In this document: piece by piece, positions 45,193 through 56,608 of the stretch
Layout of the letters: each line of letters opens with the position of its first letter
Position numbering within the stretch: the stretch's first letter is position 1
Assembly: GCA_032622095.1 (NCBI GenBank)
Contig: CP136064.1
Span: 2,230,001 to 2,294,000, forward strand
From: Siphonodentalium dalli
Taxonomy: Eukaryota; Mollusca; Scaphopoda; Gadilida; Siphonodentaliidae
Direction: 5' to 3'
DNA: 64,000 nt
Notes under the pieces: generated by a model
What the model was told of the DNA's origin: nothing
The model's database searches: none
The model's input: the letters and a program-made list of their open reading frames with translations, nothing else
Translations under genes and position numbers: made by a program

Positions 45193-46769
45193 TCAAGTTT
45201 TTCAAAAACTCGACTTATGGTTTGACGGGCGGCGGGCGGACCTAAAGCATGCCTTGTAACTTTGACATTTGTGAACGGATTCAAAAAAAATTTGGTATGT
45301 GAGTTGCTCCCAATAACTGTTTACTGCCTGTAGAAAATGGGTCACATCCGAACTTTTTTACAAGAGTTATCCATCTTAGATGTTTTTCATCGTTAGCGCG
45401 ATAACTCACGCAAATATTAACCAATTTCAACAATATTTGGTATATGAGACTCTTGCAACAATATCTCGGACGACTTCGAAAACCAGGTTTGTCCGAATTT
45501 TTTTTCCGGAGTTATGGGTCTTAGTTTGTCTTTTAGCAATTTTATCACCGTTAATCGCGACAACTCGATGAAATATTAACCGATTTCAACAATATTTGGT
45601 ATATGAGTCTCCTGCAACAATATCTCGGACGAGTTCGAAAACCAGGTTTGTCCGATTTTTTTTCGCAGAGTTATGGGTCTTAGTTTGTCTATTTTTAGTC
45701 CAGTTTTTCAAAAACTCGACTTATGGTTTGGCGAGGGATGGTTTGCGGGCGGGCGGACCTAAAGAATGCCTTATAACTTTGACATTTGTGAACGGATTTT
45801 TTGGTATGGCAGTTGCTCCCAATCACTATTTACTGCCTGTAGAAAATGGGTCACGTCCAAACTTTTTAACAAGAGTTATCCATCTTAGATGGTTTTTAGT
45901 TAAGTTTTTCACCGATAGCGAGATAACTCTTGCAAATATTAACCGATTTCAACAATATTTGGTATATGAGTCTCCTGCAACAATATCACGGACGAGTTCG
46001 AAAACCAGGTTTGTCCAAATTTTTTTCGCGCAGTTATGGGTCTTAGTTTGTCTATTTTTTAGCAATTTTATCACCGTTAGCGTGATAACTCGATGAAATA
46101 TTAACTGATTTCAACAATATTTGGTATATGAGTCTCCTCCAACAATATCTCGGACAAGTTAGAAAACCAGGTTTGTCCAAATTTTTTTTCGCAGAGTTAT
46201 GGGTCTTAGTTTGTCTATTTTTAGCAATGTTATCACCGTTAGCGCGATAACTCAATGAAACGCCAAACTGTATCGAATGGTTTTTAGTCAAGTTTTTCAA
46301 AAACTCGACATATGGTTTGACGGGCGGCGGGCGGGCGGACCTAAAGCATGCCTTGTAACTTTGACATTTGTGAACGGATTCAAAAAATTTGTTTATCCAT
46401 CTTAGATGTTTTTTAGTTAAGTTTTTCATCATTAGCGCGATAACTCACTCAAATATTAACCGATTCAAACAATATTTGGTATATGAGTCTATTGCAACAA
46501 TATCTTGGACGAGTTCGAAAACCTGGTTTGTCCGAATTTTTTTTCCGGAGTTATGGGTCTTAGTTTGTCTATTTTAATCACAATTTTATCACCGTTAGTG
46601 CGATAACTCAATGAAATATTAACAGATTCAATTGATATTTGGTATATAGGTCTATTGCAATAATATACCACCGTCCAACTTTTTTTCCCCGGAGTTGTGC
46701 ACCTTATTGGCAGAAGTTTGGTTCGACTGCCAAAAAACTCGACAAAAGCATCTTAGATGCGTACCTCTT
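45188..46769. repeat. insertion in the LINE: tandem repeats of about 160 bp plus a 1095-bp partial duplication
   Basis: The insert separates RT motif A (FIDLK, ending about 46771) from its continuation at 45187. It contains units of about 160 bp with CAACAATATTTGGTATATGA, GACGAGTTCGAAAACCAGG and GTTATGGGTCTTAGTTTGTC at about 45420, 45580, 45945, 46105 and 46460, and near-palindromes GTCAAGTTTTTCAAAAACTC at 45192 and 46286. About 20 bp of LINE sequence (CGCCAAACTGTATCGAATGG, 45166) reappears at 46261 inside the insert, so 1095 bp have been duplicated in tandem. Open frames here are repeat-derived. Confidence 0.85.
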
Positions 46770-47364
46770 GTTTAAGATCGATAAAACAAGAGTACAGACA
46801 TCTCTTTTGGGACAGAATTTTATCAACTATGGTGTGTAACGCAAATATGTGATCACTGGTACATCCAGATTTTCTTAACCCAATCTGACATGGAGAAATT
46901 AAATGATTGTCCGCGAGGTAATTTTCAAGTCTTACGTCAAGAATCTTGCAAAAGAACTTGCTAAGACAGCTCGAAATGGCTAGTTCTTTGAAATCGTTAG
47001 GGGTGTTTGTTGCACCACCCTTATGAATATACGTCATTATGTTTTGTCGTCACAGATCAGGAAATTGCGTGCTGGAAAGGAAAGAGTTGAAAAGTTTAGC
47101 ATAGCATGGTAACATAACCGCCATCGAGGTTTTGATCATCTCATTGGAAATTAGGTCTATGCCAGAAGCTTTCCCGTTTTTCAATTTGGTTGCCGCATGC
47201 AAAATTTCCTCAGGTGTGATTTTACGATCCAAGACCGGAACGCTGTCGAGTGTATCGGTATGGTTCGTGATATTCGTATAATCTCCTTCACTACATGAAG
47301 GGGGGTCTCCACACATTAATCGCTTTACATGCGCGACCCAATCATCGACAGATAAGTCACGCAA
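46753..47364 (-). pseudogene. LINE reverse transcriptase, N-terminal half
   Basis: Two frames, 47364-47050 and 47037-46753, are in phase and separated by a single TGA where a tryptophan is expected (FPDL-stop). They show LKNGKASGIDLISNEMIK (motif 0/1), HKGGATNTPNDFKELAISSC (motif 2), QIGLRKSGCTSDHIFAL (motif 2a) and CLYSCFIDLK (motif A, keeping its aspartate). The reading is then cut by the insertion. Region order and spacing match CR1/L2-type reverse transcriptases. Confidence 0.85.
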
Positions 47365-47380
47365 GAGGTTGTCTTGTTTA

Positions 47381-47674
47381 TTATGACCAGATGTTAATTG
47401 ATCTCCAGAAGGCAGATGTGTCGGATGTTTCCATTTTATGTAGTTGCGCTATTAAATTTTCACTGAATTTTCTGTGTTTGCGTTGTATCACGCGTTTATA
47501 GTCTTTTTTTGCCAAGTAAAACTTTTGTACCGATTCTTTCTTACCCCAATGAAGTCGAACCAATCTGGCTTTGGTCATCATTGATTTTTTTAGCTTAATG
47601 CAGTCATCATCAAACCATTTTTGTATTCGCCGCGGTTTTCGGTTTTCGTTTTCGAAACTTGCATTTGAAGCCAC
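47381..47674 (-). pseudogene. LINE ORF2 linker between endonuclease and reverse transcriptase
   Basis: The frame has RKPRRIQKWFDDDCIKLKK and YKRVIQRKHRKFSENLIAQL, matching the basic W-[FY]-D-x-[ED]-C linker common between endonuclease and RT in CR1/Jockey-type LINEs. It is open throughout its 97 codons. A frameshift near 47385 leads into the RT frame. Confidence 0.7.
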
Positions 47675-47683
47675 AGCTTTGAA

Positions 47684-48722
47684 TTACTCATGGAAAATTT
47701 TAGTAATGTCATCTGCTTGAGAACTGGAGGTGTATCTGTCATGTGACATTTCAAGAAAGTTGGCAATTTTCGATGTTACCGAGAGGGATCGGAATGCTTT
47801 AATAAAACGTGACTCAGAAAGTTTACTCCACCTGATTGCTGGTGGAAGTGGATGCAGTTCAGCATATGATTTATTGCATTTGCCAGTATAAGCATACCCA
47901 ACAGCGAGGTTCACGTGAATCGGACAGAGGTCCGAGCATGAAAGTCTCCGACTGTGAAACTCAATACATTTTTCAAGAATCATTGATCTACAAGACACCA
48001 ATCCACTGTTGATGAACCATTATATTTATGACAGGTATATCTGCCATGCGAGTCACCAAGCGTGCGACCATTGAGTAAACGGACTCCGGTACCGATACAC
48101 ATATCAATGACCTGTTGTCCCTGTGCAGTAGTGGTAGATTTGTCCTGTGAAACCAGCTGGTGAAACCCTGTTAATTGCCACACTATCAATTTGGTAGTCA
48201 ATTGGTAAATTTGAAAATTGATCGTCATCGTGTGGAATGTAGTCAGGATCCCGGGGATTAATTCTGCGATTCATATCACCGAGGAGTACCACATTACCAA
48301 GTTGTTTGTATGAGGATATTAGGTCATGCATCCTGATTAATATGTTCTGATTACCTTGGGCCCCACTCACCGAATATGAAGAATTTGATGGTGCAATAAT
48401 GAACTCCTTACGTAATAGCAATGCTATCATGTCGGTGCTTGCTACATTATTTATTTAACGTTTCACTTATCAGAACGGCAAGACCACTGCTGGCTTTCTT
48501 TGATTTCTTTGATAGACGAGGCCGACAAACAGTCATTGTTTTGTATCCATCTAAGTGGATGTCATTAACGTCTTTTGAATCGCAGTGTGTTTCTGAGAGA
48601 AAAATGATATCGTTTGCCAACTGGTCGGTAAATGATGTGTCTTCAAGTTTATTCAGCCTTTCCCGTCCGTTGCGGTAGAAAAGGCCGGCAACATTGTAAT
48701 AAGATATTGATAGTTTGTGCAT
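47684..48722 (-). pseudogene. LINE APE-type endonuclease, broken into four frames
   Basis: Frame 48722-48447 gives SISYYNVAGL and FLSETHC (N and E blocks) and SGLAVLI. Frame 48430-48104 gives NVVLLGDMNRRI (the GDxN block). Frame 48228-47980 gives GRYTCHKYNGSSTVDWCLV (the ST-x-D block). Frame 48001-47684 gives LSCSDLCPIHVNL, where the usual SDHxP has lost its histidine (CTC for CAC at 47929-47927). Frameshifts join the four pieces. The family nicks target DNA for reverse transcription. Both the frameshifts and the histidine loss make this copy inactive. Confidence 0.85.
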
Positions 48723-48758
48723 TATGCAACAATAACAGTGATCGAGGCACGTGGACCA

Positions 48759-49330
48759 TTATCGAGGCCTGCGTTCTCGGATTAACTCAGTCAGGGCCTG
48801 TAACGAGGACAATACCTGAGTGTCAAAGTCCTTACTTTTCCCAGTATGTTGGTCGGGACGATAAGAAAAAGGATTGTCTCGTTTGTATCTGTTTTCGCCG
48901 TGAGTACAAAGTTTGTCCCGTTTGTCTTTGTGCGTCTCTGTAATCGCCATGTGAGTCTTTGTAATCACCGCGTGTGTCCCTGTAATCACTGTGTGCGTCT
49001 TTGTAATCTCTGCGTGTGTAACGGTTGTTACGTCTGTCTGCATCGCGGCGATGATATAAACCATTGTCATGTGTTGTTGATTTATCGCGCTTCGGTTCAT
49101 GTTGATAATTAGCATATCTGTTGTTGTTTTGTGGAGAACGTGGTAAGAAGCTTAAGGCAGAAATAAAGTTCATTGCTAGCTTTGCCATATCTTTCAGCGA
49201 CAAATGTTTTTTGTCCTTGCCGTAGAAGTTCTTCATAAGTTTCAAGCCTGGATATAAATTTTTTTTGAGTGTCTGACAAAATGACAGGCACCAAAGATTC
49301 GGCGTCTGACATTTGAAAAGTGTGTCTCAT
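48759..49330 (-). pseudogene. arginine/aspartate-rich LINE ORF1-like stretch
   Basis: Overlapping frames 49330-49109, 49245-48832 and 49115-48759 carry parts of one basic, low-complexity protein. The first has MSDAESLVPVILSDTQKKFI and the last ends ALTELIRERRPR. In the middle four 21-bp units (starting 48940, 48961, 48982 and 49003) encode a DY[RK]D-x3 repeat. Such basic stretches suit an RNA-binding role. The frame is broken at least twice. It could be the end of ORF1 or a separate small ORF. Confidence 0.55.
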
Positions 49331-50270
49331 TTACCTGGTATCAATAAATAGCAGCAATTAGTTGTTTTTTAGCCCATTCCAATGCACAAATTAGATTCAT
49401 TGATGTACCATGTTATGAATTATGGTGTTTTACATCACTTTTAGCTGAAACAACGCTTAATTATATCACTTACTCAAGTTACTGAAACTATTAATGTCGA
49501 TCAAATCGGAAAATTAGGATTACTATACGTGATCGGGACTTTTGCATACATTATGTACTGTGCTAAGTCACTGAACTTCCCATTGCTAATTTCAAATTGG
49601 CCGGATCGGATCAGATTAATCGGAAGTTGTCCGATATAGTAGCGCAAAATAGTCCGCAGAAAAAATCCTACGCCGTGCTTCCCCCAAGTAAACACGAGCA
49701 CATGTTTCAAAATGCGGCGATTTAAAAACTACCCGGTATGATTTTTTTTCGGAATTTCTTCCGCTAAATCTCCAACTAACACCCTTGACTTGTGGAATAT
49801 ATTACACTTGTGCTGATTTAACTTGTGACATCTCCGTGTATCTTACATCAAACGAGAAAAACACGACGAAGTGTATTTCTTGGTTGGAGTTTCCCCCCAG
49901 TGGCAGCCATTTTTTCTGGGTTTTTCACGTTCTAAAAATAGAAAGTCATAATTAGTGCGGACGTGAAGGCAGCGATAATTCGCAGTTTGCGATCAATCAT
50001 CAATCGCGGACAATTTAGGTTAGAGGTTGCATTAAAATTACATTTATAGGTCCTGTATACGGAACGGATCATTAACATGTTTTCGGTAAAATGCGTTGTA
50101 TTGGTGGGGGGGATTTGATATTTAGTGCACAGTAGTGGTAATTGAATGTCTTTGTCGCGGATAATACATCTACTTGTTGTTTTCCCCTTAATTATATATT
50201 TTTTGTGAAGATAATGGGCGCCGGACAAACTGACGGACGATAATAAGGCGGCGCCGGTCATCGGTGTATT
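49331..50270. other. unassigned stretch between LINE parts
   Basis: This 0.9 kb lies between the endonuclease-bearing part and the SGNH-like ORF1. Minus-strand frames 49710-49501 (69 residues) and 50282-49932 (116 residues) are not recognised. It may be an old insertion or eroded ORF1/5'UTR. It is what leaves open whether the two LINE pieces belong to one element. Confidence 0.35.
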
Positions 50271-51097
50271 TGGCTCGGTCAATGACCGTGTCCGACCTCT
50301 TATATCCAGGCTTGATAAGTTTTCCTTCGCGGTGCCAAGTTGCTATTGTCGCACACCACAACGCTACGGAGTTTCAGTTTCATGGATATTTCCCACGCAA
50401 TCCTGGAATTGAAGACTGATGCTCACTGATTTAGGTCTGGGTCCTTCCGGTCATCACTAGGGGTCACCAACGAAACAATCACTTTCGCGAAAGCTTCAAC
50501 AGCATCATTGACGCATTGCATGTATGAGGAGTCAATGTCATCCATGTTTTCAAAACGTTCCCGCTTCAAATTGTTTATTCCGACGTGAATAATTATAACG
50601 TCACCTTGGATTGTGCGGTCAATTTTGGCCTGTAGTTGTTTGATGGTGTATGCAAACTTCGATCGCGAACTTTTAACCTTGAATCTTTGAGAGAGAGTCG
50701 TGCAGACATTTTGGTCTCTTTTATGAAGGTATGACTTCATGCTCATTATGTCTGATATACATGTATCACCAGAATCTGCCTTGTTTATGGTTACAAATGA
50801 GGATGGGTAATCATCTGGTTTGGATTCATCAGACTTTATGGGCGACATGCTGATTACGGTGCGCTCTGTGTCAGCATGGGAGCTGCTCAAATCCGTCTCA
50901 TCCCTAGCGTCCAGCGAGTCATTAACATCTTGCGGCATTGATGATGTGCTGTTAATTGAATGAATCAATTTACTATCATCGAGATAATCGGATGTTAATT
51001 TTGATCTGTGATTTTTAGTATCCTTTGTGCGAATCTGCTCCTCCAGATGAGCGACATGCATGTCTTTTTGCTGATTGTCCTTATGTAGCTCAGACAC
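50270..51097 (-). pseudogene. LINE ORF1 remnant with an SGNH-hydrolase-like domain
   Basis: A 224-codon frame (51097-50423) starts with a charged, probably coiled segment (LEEQIRTKDTKN), passes through an acidic/serine-rich linker, and reaches GDVIIIHVGINNLKRE, the block III GxND region of SGNH esterases (here GINN). After a TGA (50425-50423) the same frame continues for about 45 codons with KLRSVVVCDNSNLAPRRK, a usual continuation. ORF1 proteins with an esterase-like domain are known from CR1/L2-group LINEs. It probably belongs to the same element as 43544-49330, but could be a second copy. Coding-like text continues upstream to about 51270 in shifted frames. Confidence 0.6.
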
Positions 51098-51279
51098 TAC
51101 GAACGCATGTGATTTTGAGATATTTTTATGCGAAATGAAGCCATGTTAGCGGCCAGCTCATAAAAGTTTGTTCAGTTAGAGCATCCTTCGCTTTGGTAGA
51201 CGGCTTCTTAACTTTGTGGTCTGTGAAGTCCAATTCATCACGCAAATATGCGGTTTGATTTATCACCTTTGTTGTCGGT

Positions 51280-52305
51280 CCCTCGGTGGGGAATAATCGG
51301 TTCTCACCTGGAATGTTCCATTTTTGGCGCGAATAACGTCACGAAATAAGGAAATACGTTACTAATATATCCTAATATTGGAATATAACAGTCACATTAA
51401 AGAAATCCAAGGTGGCGTAGGTCATCCTCGGTGTACTAGAAATAAATGTCCATTTAAATTCTTTGGTCCACTACTTCAGTTGTGTTAAAAAAACATATTT
51501 ACTCGGAGCTGAATAAAACGTGACTATTTTTGTATATAAAATGGTCTTAGTGAAGTAATTATTTCCCATAGGCCTCAGTGTTAACATATAATGGCCATAT
51601 AATGGACTGCAGCCCTGACTATCCACGAATTGTGATAAATGAGTACATGGTAACCAGGATTGGCATCTGTGCAAAGTTTCTGCATGAAAAAAATCATCGT
51701 CGAGCATGGAATGTACCTTTAAATTTGGGATTTATAATCAAGAGTCAGAATTGCATTAAAACAATATTGACATTTTTTACCTCGCACCAAAACAATTCAA
51801 TCTAGGAACCACGTGCTTTACAATGTGCCAGTGTTTTGTTTGGAGTCTGAAATTTCAAGTGGAGTGATTGCATGTATTTTATATGTTTAAATATCAAAAC
51901 TTTTTTTTAATTCTCTCCTGCATCTTGGTCCAAAATCCGTTGGAGGGCGCTACCAATCGAATTACTTCACTGTAACCTACTAGAGTAGTACAGTAGAGCT
52001 CCATTGTTCTAGTTAAATAAATTCACCTGGCTAAGTGGCGGAGTTAACAGAACACCCTTAGACAAACAATAGTATCCATGATCTCTGGAACTTTTGTTTA
52101 TTAAAATGTCAGATAACATCAAATCTGACATAGCATTTGGTCAGGTAATTAACTGTGGGCATTATTCTCAAAGTAAGGATATAAAATATAACTTTGACAA
52201 AGATTTGCAGTGTGGGTAGAAGGGAGAATGGTAGGGAGGGGAGGTCCCTTCACACATGTCAGATTAATCAGCTTGGTCATAATATGGTGGTTCCCGAGAA
52301 GATGT
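51280..52305. other. no feature recognised
   Basis: Outside the LINE I see no repeat partner or convincing frame. Short overlapping frames near 51471-51805 lie on opposite strands. Confidence 0.4.
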
Positions 52306-52309
52306 TTAA

Positions 52310-53703
52310 AGGTACCCATCAAAACTCAGAGTGATCAGATATTGATGTTTGAAATGTGCTGTCTCTATTGTTTGTGGCCCAATCTTTTCAAGGACCACGT
52401 GCTAAAAACGGACAAATTGCAGTTGTAAGATGGATAGCTCTAAAATCAAGTGGTTATTATTGTTAATAGTAACAAATTAAAAAAAAAAATTTGTTTGCTG
52501 AAAATAAGAGCCATAACTCCTTTAAAATAACTTATAAACTTGATCTGTATTTTGGGCTGAGAAACATACACAAAATTTGGTTCCAATCAGATAGAAAATG
52601 TTTGAGTTATCACACCATAGGTAAGGTGTCAATGAACGATGAGTGGTCAATCCGAACATTGACACTATGTGTACTAGTACCATACATGTATATGGTAATA
52701 TGATCATACGCTAGCGTAATTAACGAACCAAAGCAAAACAACGCACATGAGGGTAGCTGTGATTCTCTGTATTCACTCCAAATAAGATTCACATGAGTCT
52801 ATATTTCCTGGGTTGATTATCAGTAATTACACTCTGTACAGATCGGTTCGTTGAAAGAATGGGCCCCAATCGTAATTTCATCTTGATTTAAAGCTACACT
52901 ATACATGGTATAATCTAACAACATCAAAGTGAAAATAATTATACCTTGTCGAGAGAGGAACGGGCAGTTTTTTTTAATGAATTTAACCAATATATTTCTT
53001 TTCTCGATGCTGGGTGAGCACTGCGGCTGAGATAATATACGGAGAAGCGTTTCCATTTTATAATTGTTCATTTCATTCATAAGGTGTCACCGTGTCGATT
53101 TCAATGAAAATCGACGAAAAACGTCATCATGTAACTTTCCCCATTGACCGAGTTCACCTGAACCTGCATGAATGTATCTTCAGCTTTGTTCATAATAATG
53201 TGTTTCCCTTCAATTCCAGTAAATAGTATGATATTTATGGATTATCACATGCATGTATGTACTATTTAGTCTTATGATAACAATTAATTCCATATTAAAT
53301 ATATGTTATTTCGCTTCGCACAGTACCTACAGTACCAAGTGGTGTACATCCAAGCACAGTAGAATGGTAAATTTGTGATATTTCATATCAGAAATTTCGA
53401 CCACATGCTAAAAATGGACAAATTGCGGTTATAAGATGGATAACTCTAAAATCAAGTTGTTACTATTAACAATAATAACCACTTGATTTTAGAGTTATCC
53501 ATCTTACAACCGCAATTTGTCCGTTTTTAGCACTTGGACCTCGAAAAGATTGGGCCACAAACAATAGAAACAGCACTTTTCAAACATCGATATCTAATCA
53601 CTCTGAGTTTTGTTGGGTGGGTTCCTCGACTCGAATCAAATATTTTTTACCCCCAAAGCCAAAGAAATAGTAATTTAGGAGCGTCTGATCGGATTGAGTA
53701 CCT
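52310..53703. mobile_element. TTAA-flanked fold-back element, family A copy 3 (1394 bp)
   Basis: TTAA flanks both sides (52306-52309 and 53704-53707). Termini are AGGTACCCATCAAAACTC (left, diverged) and, read inward, AGGTACTCAATCCGATCAGA. About 160 bp at the left (52310-52472) is inverted at 53473-53640, with GGCCCAATCTTTTCAAGG and GGACAAATTGCAGTTGTAAG. This copy contains about 0.9 kb of unique interior (52473-53396), which makes it the longest of the three and the best candidate for the parental form. No transposase is recognised. Confidence 0.8.
53399..53540. repeat. 68-bp-arm hairpin inside the TTAA element
   Basis: ACATGCTAAAAATGGACAAATT...ATCAAGTTGTTACTATTA (53402-53468) pairs with its near-complement (about 53473-53537) across a few bases. 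The same arm occurs a third time at 52398-52472. The element therefore holds three copies of one 70-bp sequence, two of them head to head. Confidence 0.85.
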
Positions 53704-55080
53704 TTAAACCCACCAATCTACTGTGCGACAAAGGCGCTCGCATAAATTCAAAACAGCAGCATCGCATTAGTTAATAATTGGTGACTTCACAAAATCGGAT
53801 ATAGTCTATATACGACCCAAAGCGTCCGGCTTTGGTTCGTTATGAGTAGACACAAAAACAGTATATGGACAGCATTGGTTTATGAAAGAGCTCATCATAA
53901 TGAACAACAATATCAAATTTAATCAAAATATGAGTACTACTCTTTCAAGTTATGACGTGGACAGATATCAGATGGACAGACGGATGCAAACAGTATATCC
54001 CCCCTTTTTATGTGTACCCATACCATGTACATGTATGGTACACATAATGCTGACGTCTGGATCAACCATCTGTCGTTCGTCCGTCCGTTATTAACACTTT
54101 GCATCCGCACATAGGCATGAGCTATCCGATGCTGTAACCAAAGTATTTTTGTCCGATTGTTTTCATATTTGATATGTATGTTTATAATGACACACCCTCA
54201 CCTGTATAGTTTTTGGTATCGATTGGTTGATTAACCCTAATTAACCCTGCACACAAATGCTATCTGATGCATCTAAGTCAAACAATTTTCTTCTGATATG
54301 CCTCATATTTCTTACCTAGGTTTTTCTTAGCACGTTCTTTATCTGTATGGTTTTTGGTATCGTTTAGTTAACCCTTTCTGCTCTTGTTTTTAAATAGAAT
54401 TCATCCAAGCTGTGTTGACTTAAATATTTTTCATCTGATCAGCACCAAATTTGGTGCATATGGTCCTCACCCCGAAATACAGATCAGGTTCGAATTTGAG
54501 TTTGATCCGGTATATTTTAACAGAGTTATGGCCATTTAAAATAAAAGTGACTGATAAAGTAATTTAATTATGCCAGCTCTGTGAGAAGAGAAGATCTCAC
54601 ATAACACAGAGGGTATTATTGGCAATTTTTAACTGGACACTACATACCATAGAGATAAATAACATTGCTCTGGAGGAGTCTGTTGATAAGACCTGTCAAA
54701 ACTAATTGATTACACTCTGGCTAGTTCTGCTTTTTTGTGCAATATTGAGTTACTCCTTTGTTGTAATAGGTTCATGACATTAGGGACTGGCTTATTCTAT
54801 GGGGTTTGCTAAATCCAATGACATGCTTTTTATAGACTTTTTTGTGTTTATCAGTTCATTAGTTTGGGTAAGATTAACCCCATTCTATCCGATTTCATAA
54901 CTCAAATATTTCCATTGATTATGTTTATAGTTCTTGGCATAGTTTATGATAACACACCTCTAAACTGCATAGTGAGGGTCATTTGGTTTATTTGCTTAAA
55001 AATATGAACATCCTCCACCAATCCTGTTGACACAATGTGATGACTAGATATTTTTCACATGATCACTATATATAACTAGA

Positions 55081-55745
55081 AGGTGACCCGACTTCGTCCG
55101 GGCTTTGACCTTGAATTGTCCATTTTGAAGACCAAGGTCAGGTGGGGGTCACGATTTGACCCGTCCAAAACACTGCCCGGACAAAAGTACCAGTCAAAAT
55201 CCATCCTGTTTTACCCGATTTGACCTGGGTCGGGGTCACGATTTGACCTGTCCAAAACACTCAGTGGACAAAAGTAACCCTATGTATCAAATTTCGTGGA
55301 AATCCCATCAAAATTCGCGATTTGACCTTGAATTGACCCGATTTCAAGGTCAGGGTCATGTCGCACAGGCAAATGAATAGGCTTATGAGACTCCCCACAC
55401 GAAAGTATACCTAGACACCAAGTTTCATCGAAATCCCTTGATATTCGGGCATTTGACCTTGAAATAACCCGATTTCAAGGTCACGTCGCATGGGCAAATT
55501 AATAGGCCTGTGCTACTCCCCGGCCGAAAATACCCCCACATACCAAGTTTCATCGAAATCCCGTGATATTCGGGCGGTTGACCTTGAAATTACCCGTTGT
55601 CAAGGTCACGTCGCACGGGCAAATTAATAGGCCTATGCCACTTCCCGGACGAAAATATCCCCACATATCAAGTTTCATCGAAATCGGGTCGGCCGTTTTC
55701 GAGTTCATCGCGAACACACACACACACACAGATCTTCCAAAATAT
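55081..55745 (+). repeat. tandem array (period about 120 bp) with paired TGACCTTGA / TCAAGGTCA
   Basis: Units read TTTGACCTTGAA, ACCCGATTTCAAGGTCACGT, CGCAYGGGCAAATTAATAGG and CCAAGTTTCATCGAAATC. TGACCTTGA is exact at 55106, 55323, 55454 and 55579; its complement TCAAGGTCA is exact at 55344, 55475 and 55600. In the last three units the two face outward with 12 bp between them. The array ends in (AC)n and GATCTTCC. The sequence differs from the 36.9-37.6 kb array outside this word. Confidence 0.85.
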
Positions 55746-56086
55746 ATAATAGACTATCAGGTTAGCCCGCCACTGGCGTGGTTGGTCAGAAACATGACAT
55801 TTTTTAAATTATTTTGTTTTTTTTATTTTTTAATATTAATTTAATGTTTTTTAAATTTAATTTATGTTTTTTTGAATTTTTTAATATTTATTTAAATTTT
55901 TTTTAATTTAATTTAATTCTTTGTTTTTCAATGAGTTAATTGTGCCTTTTTCTGGCAGAAAAATTGACCCGATGAAATCCCCCCTTTCTAGGAACGACAG
56001 ATAACGCATTCTTTGTTTTTCAATGAGTTAATTCATGGTACCCGTCCTAAACTTCCCCGTTCCTAGGAACAACAGACTTTTTAATC

Positions 56087-56162
56087 AAGAGAAATTATGA
56101 TACCCGTCCCTAAAAGAGGTATCAAGAGAAATTATGATACCCGTCCCTAAAAGAGGTATGAT
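56087..56162. repeat. two perfect 38-bp tandem units
   Basis: ATCAAGAGAAATTATGATAC followed by CCGTCCCTAAAAGAGGT occurs twice in immediate succession. TTTGTTTTTCAATGAGTTAATT is also duplicated nearby (55920 and 56012). Confidence 0.9.
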
Positions 56163-56608
56163 TTTTTTTAACCTGCCCGTGGTCATTGAGCAGCCCCTGA
56201 CAGAGGTTGTCCACCCTTACGAGATGGTCAATAGTCCCCGCAAAGAGCGGACAGTCAATTAATCCTGTCGTGAACCAGAATGTAGAGTTATGCCTCTTAG
56301 ATCAATTCTGCCTTTTTAATTGAGATAAATTCATTTCGTCCCGCATCCGTATTTTACGCATGGGGGTAGTCGTTTAGCTATGTCGATTGCAATAAAGAGC
56401 GTTCGTCGTTAACAACTCCGTATATGGTCAATATAAAGATCGTTGATACCTTAACCCCGAAGTGGCGTTTGCGGTGATTTCGATGATTGGGAGTGAAGAA
56501 TCAGTGCTCAGAGCTTGTCCAAAATGCGACGTTGACGATCCCCGTGGGTTTTTACACTTATATACGAAATTTGAGCTCAATCTGTCCACGCGTTTTCGAT
56601 TCTATGAA

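Larger units (their letters stand above)
43544..49330 (-). mobile_element. degenerate CR1/L2-like LINE, disrupted by a repeat insertion
   Basis: Read on the minus strand: an arginine/aspartate-rich stretch (49330-48759), an APE-type endonuclease (48722-47684), a linker, a reverse transcriptase (47364-44688), a C-terminal knuckle domain (44526-43684), then AATAAA at 43563-43558 and a short TCTTA repeat tail ending about 43544. The coding sequence is broken by frameshifts, in-frame stops and a 1.6-kb insertion. An endonuclease-RT-knuckle order with a short-repeat tail fits the CR1/L2/Jockey group. The exact clade is an inference. The 5' end is uncertain and may reach 51.4 kb. Confidence 0.85.

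Noticed and set aside
45380-46577. Frames of 60-166 residues with YESPATISRTSSKTRFV words
   Set aside because: They are read-through of the repeats inserted in the LINE. The same text in opposite frames shows no coding bias.
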